Positions 24,096-33,061 of a stretch of DNA of 48,151 bases are shown here, one piece after another (position 1 is the first letter of the stretch; the number at the start of each line of letters is the position of its first letter). This stretch comes from a virus. The translations under genes and the position numbers were made by a program. The DNA lies in the IMG/VR virus record IMGVR_UViG_3300021356_000034, positions 1 to 48,151 of that record, one strand, 5' to 3'. The notes below the pieces were generated by a model that had not been told where the DNA came from, made no database searches, and saw nothing but the letters and a program-made list of their open reading frames with translations.

Positions 24096-25234
24096 AATGG
24101 TTCCTCATTAAATAGTTCCTCTTCACTAGTTCCCATATTTGTAACATCTTCACCACCGTTAATCTTGGTGAACAGGTCAACAAACGATGACTTTGTATCT
24201 TCATCAAATCGATTTGTACAAAGTTCTACTGCCTTGAACACATCACCAAAGATTGAATATGTTTCAACAATATGAACTAGACGGCGAGTAGAAATAATCT
24301 CATCAATACCACCTTCTTCAAAGGTTCGGCGAATCGCAGAGGCCCAAGTAGTTAGGTCTTCGACAATTTTTGTTTCTTCAGAACCTACCTTACCAAAGGA
24401 AGTAAGATGGTTTGTAAGAATTTTCTTCTCTACTGATTGAGTAGGATACTCCTGTTCAAAGGTAACTTTGAATCGTTCCAAGAACGCCTCATTCAGAACG
24501 TTAGTACCGATAAACCGTCCATCATCAGAACCTTTACCTTTTGTGTTTGCAGTTGCAATCACTGTAAATCCAGGCGCAGGGCGAACCATGCGGTTATCTT
24601 TCTTTAGGTAAACACCTTTACCATCAATAATAGACTGGAGACACATAATCTTATTTGACGCAAGGTCAATTTCATCAAGAATAAGAACAGCGCCACGTTC
24701 CATTGCATCAACAACAGGGCCTTGCGAGAAGACTACATTACCGTCAACAAGGGTTTTATCCCCCAACAAATCTGACTCATCAGTTTCGATAGTAATTGGA
24801 ACTGTAATACACTCACGCTTTAGTTGAGCGCAAAGTTGTTGTGAACCGTAGGTTTTACCGTTTCCAGAAAGTCCAGTAATGAAAACAGGATAAAAGATTT
24901 TTGATGAAAGAATCTTTTTCATATCATTGTAGAATCCAAACTTAACGAAGTTTGGATCTTTTTCTGGAACCAATGATTCTGTATGACGTTCTGGCATAGA
25001 TACCGCCGACTTTTTTGTTTTTGTAATAGGGACAACGTTGCCTGTAAGCATGTTGAACACATTACTTACATTATAGGAGCCGTGTCCTTGGCGGTTTTGT
25101 GTTTTACACAACCATTGGGGAGTTGCCTCCCCAAACTCTTCTGCTTCTGCCAGAATGTCTTTTTTACGGACAACACTACCATACTTGGTTTGGAGTTTTG
25201 AAAGGAACTCTACCTTTTTGTCTTTATTCCACAT
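24092..25234 (-). CDS. cobS: CobS-like MoxR-type AAA+ ATPase
   Basis: 380 residues. N-terminal 'KVEFLSKLQTKYGSVVRKKD' region, then an AAA+ core with Walker A G-L-S-G-N-G-K-T at 121-128, Walker B V-L-I-L-D-E at 183-188, and A-T-A-N-T-K-G-K-G-S-D, the sensor I region. The layout matches the CobS subunit of aerobic cobaltochelatase and related MoxR proteins. Phage versions lack the rest of the cobalamin pathway, so cobalt insertion is unlikely. The neighbouring large VWA protein is its natural partner, as MoxR ATPases act with VWA proteins as chaperone or remodelling pairs. A strong promoter overlapping an inverted repeat controls this gene. Confidence 0.85.
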   Translation of the reverse strand: MWNKDKKVEFLSKLQTKYGSVVRKKDILAEAEEFGEATPQWLCKTQNRQGHGSYNVSNVFNMLTGNVVPITKTKKSAVSMPERHTESLVPEKDPNFVKFGFYNDMKKILSSKIFYPVFITGLSGNGKTYGSQQLCAQLKRECITVPITIETDESDLLGDKTLVDGNVVFSQGPVVDAMERGAVLILDEIDLASNKIMCLQSIIDGKGVYLKKDNRMVRPAPGFTVIATANTKGKGSDDGRFIGTNVLNEAFLERFKVTFEQEYPTQSVEKKILTNHLTSFGKVGSEETKIVEDLTTWASAIRRTFEEGGIDEIISTRRLVHIVETYSIFGDVFKAVELCTNRFDEDTKSSFVDLFTKINGGEDVTNMGTSEEELFNEEPF

Positions 25235-25281
25235 TATATATTCTCCACAGGGAAGGTTTCACAAATCATCATTACAAGTAT

Positions 25282-25310
25282 ATAATACCAAAAACTACTA
25301 GGACTGTCAA
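25282..25310 (-). promoter_or_regulatory. sigma70-type promoter for the cobS-gp45-gp44-gp62-regA block
   Basis: Minus strand: TTGACA (25305-25310), 17-base spacer, TATTAT (25282-25287). It is the best -35/-10 pair in the window, about 48 bases upstream of the cobS-like ATG. It overlaps a 10-bp inverted repeat. Confidence 0.8.
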
Positions 25311-25320
25311 TAGTTTTTGG
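25288..25320. repeat. 10-bp perfect inverted repeat over the promoter
   Basis: CCAAAAACTA (25288-25297) and TAGTTTTTGG (25311-25320) on the plus strand, separated by 13 bases. The repeat encloses the -35 box and ends at the -10 box. It starts 3 bases past the stop of the VWA gene. It may be a hairpin for 3'-end formation, or an operator. Confidence 0.7.
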
Positions 25321-25323
25321 CAA

Positions 25324-27588
25324 TTATTTCACCAAATCGACAAACTTATTTAGAAGTTGGCGACTGGTTTTTTTCTTGGATTGGAATTTTGCAAACTGTT
25401 TTGCAATTTTTGCATTAGTCATATCATCACTAACTTCCAATTCATCTTCACTACCTTGGTTACGCATATCAAGAATGTAATACTCATCATATCCGCACTT
25501 AGTAGTTGTTAAGAATCCTTTGGTACGAGACTCTTTTAGGTATGCAGAAATATTAGTCCAAACATTCTGTCCACTCATATAATTATAGATAGCGTGTTTC
25601 AAGTCCCGAAGGTTATTCACAACATAAAACCCAATAGAAGAGGCATCATGTTTATTTTTCATATAATTCAAATACGCATCAGTCTGAGTGTGTGTTTTAG
25701 TGTCATAAGAAAAGAATGTTCCTGTATTCTTGTCTTTTACAAAAACTAAACTGGAGTTATGAGTACGGCGCCAACTAAATCCTTTAGTAGAAATCCATTT
25801 TTGTCCGTCAGAAGTTTCAGAAATTTGTTGGAAATGGTCTCCTGCCTCTCCATCTGTCAAAACCACAAAACTCATTTTTTGGACTGAGTTTTCTTTACGA
25901 AACTTACCAATTACCTTATCAAGAATAATTAAAGAATCGTTCAGAGGAGTACCACCCAGACGATATTGATCCAACTCATAAGTTACACCATAGATATGAT
26001 ATACATTTGCATATGCAAGATTAATATATTGGCGACAGGCCTCATAGAATTCAGACTTTTTCATTTTATGAGACAACATGCAGTGAAGTTTTACATGTGG
26101 ATCTAAAACGTGTTCACCAATTTCCTGATTTTCCAATATTGTATACTTGTCAATTTTAGAACGATTTTGATCACTAAAGTTGTAAACCTCAAAAGGAATT
26201 CCAACTCGGCGACAGAATGTTGCAAGAATAATTGTCTGTTCTACCGTTTTAACCAATTGACGATGCATAGAACCCGACCAGTCAACAAGCATAACCATAC
26301 CATGGTTTTTACCTTCTGGAATGACATTTTTCTTTTTAAAGATATCGTCATTTAGTTGGAAACTCCAAAGTTTGTTAGAGTTAATATTACCAGACTTCGC
26401 AATATAACTTTTTGCATACTCATCGGCAGATTTCTTCATTTCAAATTCTTTTACAAGATAAGAAATTGTTTTGTTATGTTTTGTAAGAAGATTAGTATAT
26501 GAGTTTGTCCAGTAGTTCTTCATTTTTTCAGTTGTAATCAAACTCATATTCAACTTCTTTGCAAGATCATCACGCACTTCTGTCCATTGAGTAATATAAT
26601 TATTTGCATTGAATTTTGGAATATCAATATATGTGATAGATGCTTCATGATCTATCAATTGTTTAAGCGCATCTGCAAGATCGGTTGCTGTCTGAGAAAC
26701 AAACTCTTTATCATCAATTCCAGAACCACCTTCTTTACCACCAATAGATGTTGGAGATTTTTCTTTATTGTCTGAAGGTTCTACATCATCACCGTCATTT
26801 GCGGAAACTTTTTCTTCTGAAGAAGATTCAGAACTTTCATTATCATTTTCATTTTCTGATTCTTTTTGTTGATCCGCATCACCACTACCATCAGTCTCTT
26901 CAGTTTTTTCCGAACGATCTGAAGAGATGTCAATACTTTGTGCATCTGGATTTTTTTCTGCATCAGATGGCGCAACAGAATTTTGCATCTGATTTTCTTT
27001 TTCTTCTTTTACTTTTTCAGAAATGAACGCAAAGATTTTTTCTGCAACATCAGCAACTTCTGCAAAAGTTTCAGTTTCTGCAACCATTTTTACATATGGG
27101 AGTTCTTCTGAAGTAAAGTAACCTTTTAGGTCATATTGGTTCGAAGGATACTTAAAGAACACATTGATTCTATCGATAAATGACATGTTACCGAAATCAG
27201 ATTGTTGGATTCCGAAAAAGTCTTTATCATGAAGTTCATCATAACCTTTGAAGAAAGATGAGCGCAAGCCAGGAAACTTTCGTTTCATCAATTTTTCAAT
27301 TCGAGCATCTTCTACAACATTAACAAACGCTTTATTAGAACGTTTAATTGCGTTTTCTAAGACACCTTCATCTGCAGGGGTATATAAAGCATGTCCCACC
27401 TCATGTCCTACCAGTAGGTCATAAAGTGTACCAGACATATCTTTCCAAAGAGGGAGGGCAAGAATACGATTTTTTACATCAAAGTAAGCAGTCTCAATAT
27501 TCTTGTGTTGAACCGAAATGTCTTCTTCTGCCATTAGTTTTGCGAGAAGACTTTTCGAATTCTTTGTGAACATCACAGCATCATTCAT
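25324..27588 (-). CDS. CobT-like VWA-domain protein with an HExxH motif
   Basis: 754 residues. H62-E63-V-G-H66 is a zinc metallopeptidase motif in a helix after 'YDLLV'. A long acidic, Ser/Glu/Asp-rich linker follows (about 195-295). The von Willebrand A domain then has the MIDAS motif D436-W-S-G-S440 and later T-D-G-E. The C-terminal part (KFQSKKKTSRQLLNKFVDLV) is basic. VWA proteins of the CobT type pair with CobS; in bacterial cobaltochelatase CobT lacks HExxH, so this phage form has an added peptidase-like N-terminus. Similar pairs are known in marine T4-like phages, where it is often annotated 'peptidase'. Substrate unknown. Confidence 0.75.
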   Translation of the reverse strand: MNDAVMFTKNSKSLLAKLMAEEDISVQHKNIETAYFDVKNRILALPLWKDMSGTLYDLLVGHEVGHALYTPADEGVLENAIKRSNKAFVNVVEDARIEKLMKRKFPGLRSSFFKGYDELHDKDFFGIQQSDFGNMSFIDRINVFFKYPSNQYDLKGYFTSEELPYVKMVAETETFAEVADVAEKIFAFISEKVKEEKENQMQNSVAPSDAEKNPDAQSIDISSDRSEKTEETDGSGDADQQKESENENDNESSESSSEEKVSANDGDDVEPSDNKEKSPTSIGGKEGGSGIDDKEFVSQTATDLADALKQLIDHEASITYIDIPKFNANNYITQWTEVRDDLAKKLNMSLITTEKMKNYWTNSYTNLLTKHNKTISYLVKEFEMKKSADEYAKSYIAKSGNINSNKLWSFQLNDDIFKKKNVIPEGKNHGMVMLVDWSGSMHRQLVKTVEQTIILATFCRRVGIPFEVYNFSDQNRSKIDKYTILENQEIGEHVLDPHVKLHCMLSHKMKKSEFYEACRQYINLAYANVYHIYGVTYELDQYRLGGTPLNDSLIILDKVIGKFRKENSVQKMSFVVLTDGEAGDHFQQISETSDGQKWISTKGFSWRRTHNSSLVFVKDKNTGTFFSYDTKTHTQTDAYLNYMKNKHDASSIGFYVVNNLRDLKHAIYNYMSGQNVWTNISAYLKESRTKGFLTTTKCGYDEYYILDMRNQGSEDELEVSDDMTNAKIAKQFAKFQSKKKTSRQLLNKFVDLVK

Positions 27589-27625
27589 ATCAAAAATCCC
27601 ATATAGAGAACCAAATCACTATATG

Positions 27626-27654
27626 ATGATCTCATATTATAGGGGGGTTGTCAA
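27626..27654 (-). promoter_or_regulatory. possible promoter for the VWA-protein gene
   Basis: Minus strand: TTGACA (27649-27654), 17 bases, GATCAT (27626-27631). A perfect TATAAT (27636-27641) lies inside the spacer but has no -35 at 16-18 bases. The gap also has an ATATGA/TCATAT inverted repeat. Early promoter likely, exact -10 uncertain. Confidence 0.45.
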
Positions 27655-27661
27655 GCACTTT

Positions 27662-28993
27662 TTAGAAAAAACTGTCTAAACTTATCACTCTTTTGTGTCG
27701 GAACATGTCAAAATCGTCCTTATCCTTTTGAAAACACCAGACATTTTCCATATAAATTTTATTCATAAAAGTATTCATTTTTTCTTTATCGAAGTTACCA
27801 TCTTCATCAGAAAAAACTGCTTTCCCTTGTGGTCTTTGCATAATTCGCATACCAACCTGTCCAGTAAACGAATCACTCAACATATCCACAAGTTCATCAC
27901 CAGAACGATACCTTTTACCCTTAATCTTGGGATCCATGATGTTTATCAACATATGTCCACCACTTCTAAGAGAATCGAAGGTTTTTTGAGATACTGGTAA
28001 ATAAAAATCATCTCTCCATGCTTCATATTCATTAAATTTTGCCCAAGACTGATCTTCAGAGTGTTCACCACCTTCGTTATATCTTTCTGTTGAAAAATAT
28101 GGTGGAGAAGTGAAGGCACAATCGATATCTGTTATTTCATCCCAAGGCAAATTTTCTGCACCACTTCGATAAAACACACAACTTTTCTTATCCCCATACA
28201 ATGCAAAATAATTTTCACTTTCTACAACCTCATATTTGTTTCCAATCAACTTAGAATATTCTTGTGCCTGAATTTTGTAATTCTTGAATGTGTTTGGATT
28301 TGGATCACAACCAATATAAAGTGTTGCATTCGAACAAAAGAATCCTGCAAGTCTATCACCCCAACCCATAGAAGTATCCAAAACTCTCTTTGCGGCAGTC
28401 ATTTCATATATGCACTTTGCAACTAACGGTTTAAACTGCGTGGCGATGTATGTACCAAGTCTAAACGCCATCATATACTGTTTGTTAGTTAGTTCCCAAC
28501 TATCGTTCACACCTCGCCAGATGGGGCCTAGCACACCCCAAATGTTATCACCTTCATTCCATCTATCTACTGGTGATTTGTATCCATAGGAACCACAGGA
28601 CATTCTTTCTTTATTTTGAAAATAATCACTCACTTCATTAAAAACAGATGGGGCATCAATCAATCCAATACCATATTCTTTGAAAGAATATTTGTAATCA
28701 TCATATTTTTCAATAACCTCTTTTTGTAGATTTTCTACTGGTGAAATATAATCAGAATAATCTGTAGACTTTAATTTTCTAAATTTAGAAACTAGTTCGT
28801 CATACGAAAACTCTTTATATGGGAACAAAGGTTTTTCGTTTGTTATGTAATCTGCAACTGTTGATCTAAAAACATCACGACCATATTTTTCTGTAGCAAT
28901 AGTAAATAGTGTGCTATCCATAACAGGCAATCTATTTTCATTTGTAACGGTTTTTAAAAAATCATAAAGTTCTTTGTTACTATCTGTCTTCAT
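27662..28993 (-). CDS. DNA methyltransferase, motif order I-IV
   Basis: I choose ATG 28993, sharing a base with the upstream stop (TGATG); TTG 28996 is the alternative. The product has 443 residues. The catalytic half starts near 203 with V-L-D-T-S-M-G-W-G-D-R-L-A-G (AdoMet motif I), then 'YIGCDPNP' (motif II), and motif IV T-S-P-P-Y-F at 295-300. SPPY motifs belong to N6-adenine or N4-cytosine methyltransferases. The first about 200 residues have no family I recognise and might read the DNA target. A second methyltransferase is directly upstream. No restriction endonuclease is adjacent, so protection of phage DNA is the likely role. Confidence 0.8.
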   Translation of the reverse strand: MKTDSNKELYDFLKTVTNENRLPVMDSTLFTIATEKYGRDVFRSTVADYITNEKPLFPYKEFSYDELVSKFRKLKSTDYSDYISPVENLQKEVIEKYDDYKYSFKEYGIGLIDAPSVFNEVSDYFQNKERMSCGSYGYKSPVDRWNEGDNIWGVLGPIWRGVNDSWELTNKQYMMAFRLGTYIATQFKPLVAKCIYEMTAAKRVLDTSMGWGDRLAGFFCSNATLYIGCDPNPNTFKNYKIQAQEYSKLIGNKYEVVESENYFALYGDKKSCVFYRSGAENLPWDEITDIDCAFTSPPYFSTERYNEGGEHSEDQSWAKFNEYEAWRDDFYLPVSQKTFDSLRSGGHMLINIMDPKIKGKRYRSGDELVDMLSDSFTGQVGMRIMQRPQGKAVFSDEDGNFDKEKMNTFMNKIYMENVWCFQKDKDDFDMFRHKRVISLDSFF

Positions 28994-29646
28994 CAAAAAT
29001 GTCCAATCACTGTGTTTTGTTCGTCTGCAATTCTTTCAAGAGATAAATCATATGTCTCTCGTAAAAGTTCCGAACCATAATATTGTCTATTAGTTCTAAT
29101 ACATGCAACTGCAGTTGTTCCGCTGCCCATAAAAGGATCATAAACTATATCATTCTCTTTAGTATAGTTCAAAATACATCGTTTTGCAATAGATATTGGC
29201 ATTCCATATGAATATTTTTTATATTTCTCACCGTATCCATCGAACCATACATCTGGTTTAAATTCTTTTGCCATGTATTGTTTCACTTTACCTTTACCAA
29301 AAGTCATTACATTACCGTATGTCAATCTATATAAATCGACTTTATCACTCTTAACCCATATCTTATGAGTCAATAAGTTATACCCCAAACAACTCATTGA
29401 ATGTTTCAGAATACTAGACTTGGGAACAATAGTTCCGTTGTATTTTCTGTCTGTAAAGGCAACAGTAAACGCATTACTTTTTGGTTTTGCGGCACTAAAA
29501 ACATCAATCAAAAAGTCTTGATAGAGTTCTGGTTTGGAAGGGTCTGTACCAATCTCTTCGAAATCTGGTGGACTTGTAAATAGATAATCATATTCTAATT
29601 CACCAATCCATTTTTTATAATCACCAAAAAATAATTCACTTGTCAT
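28993..29646 (-). CDS. DNA methyltransferase, motif order IV-I, atypical SPPD
   Basis: 217 residues. Motif IV is T-S-P-P-D-F at 24-29 and AdoMet motif I is D170-P-F-M-G-S-G-T-T, the order of the beta class. The usual aromatic residue after SPP (SPPY/F/W), which stacks on the flipped base, is aspartate here. The next residue is phenylalanine, so the site may be shifted, altered or inactive. It lacks an obvious target-recognition domain and could act together with the next gene, which begins at its stop codon. It follows gp46 with a TAATG overlap. Confidence 0.75.
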   Translation of the reverse strand: MTSELFFGDYKKWIGELEYDYLFTSPPDFEEIGTDPSKPELYQDFLIDVFSAAKPKSNAFTVAFTDRKYNGTIVPKSSILKHSMSCLGYNLLTHKIWVKSDKVDLYRLTYGNVMTFGKGKVKQYMAKEFKPDVWFDGYGEKYKKYSYGMPISIAKRCILNYTKENDIVYDPFMGSGTTAVACIRTNRQYYGSELLRETYDLSLERIADEQNTVIGHF

Positions 29647-31364
29647 TATGTATTTTGTCCAATCCTACTAAATCCTTTTACCTTTTCAAATCTAACTACA
29701 CTGTGGAACTTGTCATATAGTATATCGCCCTTGTGACTAATAACAAAAACATTATTACCACCCAAAGTATTTAGCAGTTTTAAAAACTCATCTGTTCCAG
29801 TTGCATCCAAAGAACTATCAAAAACTTCATCAAGAATAAGTAAATTGGTATTGACACTATTCTTCATGCGAGCAATTTCTCTCCAAGTAAATAGGAGTGC
29901 AAGATCAATACGCATTTTTTCACCTTCGGAGAAAGAAGGATATGTAAAGTTTTCTCTCGCTCTGGATTTAATATTCTCTGAGAATTTTTCATCCAAGGTA
30001 AAATTAATATAAAAATCCATCTCTTGCAAATACTTGTTTATCAACTTATTCATGATTGGTAAGTAGTATTTTACAATAGAAGTTTTTACTCCAGTATCCT
30101 TTAGGAACTGAGAGGCAACATTATAATAATTTCTAGTTTCTACCAATTCTCTTCTCTTAGAATCTAAATCCTTTGCCAGTTTTCTAAGTTCTTTTAGTTC
30201 CTCTTCTAAAGAATTCATATTGTCATTATTGTTTTCTGCATCCTCTATTTCTTTTTCAATTTCATCGATACTATCTTGGATAAAAGAAAAAGTGTTCATA
30301 TTAGAACTCTTCTTATTGTTTAACTCCAATATTTCCTTTTTAATAGTTTCAATTTCTTGTATTCTTTCTTGTGTCGAATTCAACTCTTTTTGAAGATCTA
30401 GCAATGCATTTTTTATTTCTTCTTTCTTAGTATTTTTAGAAGAAATTATTTCATGTTTATGTTCATCTTCTATATCTTGTTGACAAGAAGGACAAACATC
30501 TTTACTCTCAAACCAATTAATATCACCTTCAATTTTGGAAATATTGTTGTGCAGTTGAGTGTCTAACTTTTCTAATTTTTTATTTTTTGTTACTGCCTTT
30601 ACTTCATCTCCAATAGAAAGGGCAAGTGCAGATACTTTACTATCATAGTCTTCATTTTCAGATAATATTTTTTTCTGTTGAAGTCTCTTGTCTTTAATTT
30701 TTGCTTTATTTTGTTTGATAGAGGCAGACTTATCTTCATTTAACTGTTGAATATTTCTTTCTTGTAAATCAATCTTATAATCTTGTAGCTCTCTTTCTTT
30801 TTCATTCTCAAACAATTCTTCTTTCAGTGATGTAGATTTTGTTTTAAGAATTTCATTCATTGCCGAAAATATTTTGATGTCGAGAATATCTTCAATAATA
30901 TCTCTTCGATCATTGGCATTCAACTGCATAAAAGGAACAAAGGTTGCACTACCTAAAATAACTGTTTGAGTAAAAGATTTGAAATTGAGTTTAAGAATGT
31001 TTTCTTCTAGATAGATTTGACTGTCTCTAATTTTAGAGTCTTGGTCTAACATCTTTCCATCGATATAAACTTCGAATTTATTTGGTTTGATCGCTCGTCT
31101 TACCAAATACTCTCGTTTGCCTATCGAAAACTCAATTTCGATTACACAATCTTTTTCGTTTACAGTATTAACAAGTTGCGGTTTATTAATTTTACGGAAA
31201 GGTTTACCGAATAGTCCAAATGTCAGTGCATCTAGTATGGTAGATTTGCCTGCACCATTCTCTCCAACAATTAAAGTTGATGAAGTCCTGTTTAGTTGTA
31301 TCTCTGTAAATTTGTCACCTGTCGATAAAAAGTTTTTCCATCTAATCTTTTTAAATTCAATCAT
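29646..31364 (-). CDS. gp46: recombination nuclease subunit gp46 (SbcC/Rad50-like)
   Basis: 572 residues (T4: 560). ATPase head with Walker A G-E-N-G-A-G-K-S at 34-41, long coiled-coil arms, a zinc hook C291-P-S-C294, and at the C-terminus the ABC signature F-S-E-G-E-K and Walker B L-L-I-L-D-E. With gp47 it processes double-strand ends to give the 3' tails used by UvsX. It follows gp47 immediately and is transcribed from the gp55 promoter. Confidence 0.95.
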   Translation of the reverse strand: MIEFKKIRWKNFLSTGDKFTEIQLNRTSSTLIVGENGAGKSTILDALTFGLFGKPFRKINKPQLVNTVNEKDCVIEIEFSIGKREYLVRRAIKPNKFEVYIDGKMLDQDSKIRDSQIYLEENILKLNFKSFTQTVILGSATFVPFMQLNANDRRDIIEDILDIKIFSAMNEILKTKSTSLKEELFENEKERELQDYKIDLQERNIQQLNEDKSASIKQNKAKIKDKRLQQKKILSENEDYDSKVSALALSIGDEVKAVTKNKKLEKLDTQLHNNISKIEGDINWFESKDVCPSCQQDIEDEHKHEIISSKNTKKEEIKNALLDLQKELNSTQERIQEIETIKKEILELNNKKSSNMNTFSFIQDSIDEIEKEIEDAENNNDNMNSLEEELKELRKLAKDLDSKRRELVETRNYYNVASQFLKDTGVKTSIVKYYLPIMNKLINKYLQEMDFYINFTLDEKFSENIKSRARENFTYPSFSEGEKMRIDLALLFTWREIARMKNSVNTNLLILDEVFDSSLDATGTDEFLKLLNTLGGNNVFVISHKGDILYDKFHSVVRFEKVKGFSRIGQNT

Positions 31365-32390
31365 TTACACACCTCTCAATGCAGAAACATACAAGTCTTG
31401 CATGATACCTTTTAACTTGTTTTTATCTACATCGATTTCGTAATTATCAATATAATTTGTCAACAATGACATTGTATCTTCAGTTGCATCGATATCAGAG
31501 GCCTCTTCAAAATCCCATTCAGTCGAATCATCAACAATGGACAAATCAGCAACTTCATTTCTGTAAAGTTCGTCCACAAAAACATCAAACTTATAAGAGT
31601 CTGTTCTATTTTTTACAATCAACTTAACATATTTGTCTTTGTATTTACTCGCAGAAATTTTTTTATCTTCATCATAATAAACTTTATGAAACATTTTATA
31701 TGGGTTTATAATATGTTCTAGTTCTAGTGTTTCAGTATCAAAAATATGAAAACCTCTTTTATCATTACAATCAACCCATGTAATTTCATATGGATTTCCC
31801 AAATAATGAATGTTTCCGTTGTGAGATTTATGATGGAAGTGTCCAGACATCACAATATCAAAATTCTTGAACAATTTTTTATCCATTCCATCATTACACA
31901 CCAATCCAGCACCCATTTCAAATCCTGCGATTTCAAGGTGTCCCATTGCAATCTTTGCTTTGGTTTTCTTTAGATGAGATATTGTATTATCATAATTTTC
32001 TGAATTAATCCAAGGAATAAAGCATACATCTGTTCCATCAAAATTTAGAGTTGTAGTTTCAGTATAAATTTTTAATTCATCACCAAATAACTGTTCCATT
32101 GAGTTAATGCGATTTGTATTCTTATAATACACATCATGATTACCAATGATGAAATATGTGTCGTAATTCTTCAGGCGTTCAATAAATCTACTTTTAAATC
32201 CATCTAAGATATTATAGTTAATAAATTTTCGTCTATCTGTTACATCACCCAAATGAATAACCGTGTCAATTCCATTCTTTTCAAGATAAGGGAAAAAGAC
32301 ATTATCATAGAATTCCAAAAAATAATTGTGAAATAGAATAGAGTCACCTCGGGCACCAAAATGGGTATCCGTAATCAATGCAATTTTCAT
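31365..32390 (-). CDS. gp47: recombination nuclease subunit gp47 (SbcD/Mre11-like)
   Basis: 341 residues (T4: 339). Calcineurin-like metallophosphatase motifs: D8-T-H10-F-G, G-D49-V-T-D, G-N84-H85-D, then 'VMSGHFHHKSH'. These bind two metal ions for nuclease action. It pairs with gp46. The gene sits 6 bases after gp55 and directly before gp46, the order known from T4-like marine phages. Confidence 0.95.
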   Translation of the reverse strand: MKIALITDTHFGARGDSILFHNYFLEFYDNVFFPYLEKNGIDTVIHLGDVTDRRKFINYNILDGFKSRFIERLKNYDTYFIIGNHDVYYKNTNRINSMEQLFGDELKIYTETTTLNFDGTDVCFIPWINSENYDNTISHLKKTKAKIAMGHLEIAGFEMGAGLVCNDGMDKKLFKNFDIVMSGHFHHKSHNGNIHYLGNPYEITWVDCNDKRGFHIFDTETLELEHIINPYKMFHKVYYDEDKKISASKYKDKYVKLIVKNRTDSYKFDVFVDELYRNEVADLSIVDDSTEWDFEEASDIDATEDTMSLLTNYIDNYEIDVDKNKLKGIMQDLYVSALRGV

Positions 32391-32396
32391 TGTAAA

Positions 32397-32951
32397 TTAT
32401 ACTTCCTTATTCTGCATTCTTTTCTCTTTTGCCTTCTCTTTCTTTTTTCTCTGGGTTTCTTCAAATTCGGCAAGAAATTCGTCCATGTTACTGTGTATAA
32501 AATCTAAGACACCCCTTTTTATCTGACTATTATCTGGGCCGGCCATTACTTCATCAAGAAGTTCTTGATTTTCTAGAGACTTATACTTAACATAAGATTG
32601 TTTCTTTTCCTTTTGAATTCTTCGAATAAACGCATAGTAAATGATTTGAGTAAAATACGCAAAAGGGTTCGATGATTTTTCTGGGTCAAAATTGTCAATG
32701 TATAACAAACAATTTTCTATCCCATCAGATATCATTTCATCTTTGTATGTGTAGTTAATAAAGTTTGGTTTATAGGATAGATGTTGAGCAATTTTCATAA
32801 TACACTCGCCTATGTAATTAGGCACTCTAGGGCGCTCTGTCCCATCTTCCTTTGATTGGTCGACAGCATTCTTGTACTTCCTCATCTCTTGGAGAAGAAG
32901 TTTGTTGTCAACATAATGATTTCTCTTGGTTTTATCTTTAGTTCTTGGCAT
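32397..32951 (-). CDS. gp55: late-transcription sigma factor gp55
   Basis: 184 residues (T4: 185). The segment 'DEMISDGIENCLLYIDNFDP' and 'NPFAYFTQIIYYAFIRRIQKEKKQ' match sigma region 2 as reduced in gp55. It directs host core polymerase to TATAAATA-type late promoters, ten of which I can propose in this window. The C-terminal tail is Lys/Glu-rich. It has its own sigma70-type promoter, so it should be made before late genes. Confidence 0.93.
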   Translation of the reverse strand: MPRTKDKTKRNHYVDNKLLLQEMRKYKNAVDQSKEDGTERPRVPNYIGECIMKIAQHLSYKPNFINYTYKDEMISDGIENCLLYIDNFDPEKSSNPFAYFTQIIYYAFIRRIQKEKKQSYVKYKSLENQELLDEVMAGPDNSQIKRGVLDFIHSNMDEFLAEFEETQRKKKEKAKEKRMQNKEV

Positions 32952-32980
32952 AATATTTTTTTCCTAATAAAGTTATGTTC

Positions 32981-33009
32981 ATAGTAACACAAAATAATCG
33001 GAGTGTCAA
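32981..33009 (-). promoter_or_regulatory. sigma70-type promoter for gp55-gp47-gp46
   Basis: Minus strand: TTGACA (33004-33009), 17-base spacer, TACTAT (32981-32986), start expected near 32974, then AGGA before the gp55 ATG at 32951. Located in the longest intergenic stretch of the window (134 bases). Confidence 0.8.
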
Positions 33010-33032
33010 TCAATTTTTTTTTATTTTTTCTC

Positions 33033-33061
33033 TTGACAAGTTCTTGACAACCGTGTATTAT
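33033..33061 (+). promoter_or_regulatory. plus-strand sigma70-type promoter, antisense to all genes
   Basis: Plus strand: TTGACA (33033-33038), 17-base spacer, TATTAT (33056-33061). A second TTGACA (33044-33049) is embedded in the spacer. Followed by the palindrome CCACTATGTGG (33062-33072). It is back-to-back with the gp55 promoter and would transcribe into the 3' end of the Sm-like gene and uvsW in antisense. Confidence 0.5.

Noticed and set aside
24092-27588. Genuine cobalamin cobaltochelatase
   Set aside because: CobN and all other pathway genes are missing and the VWA protein has a different N-terminus.
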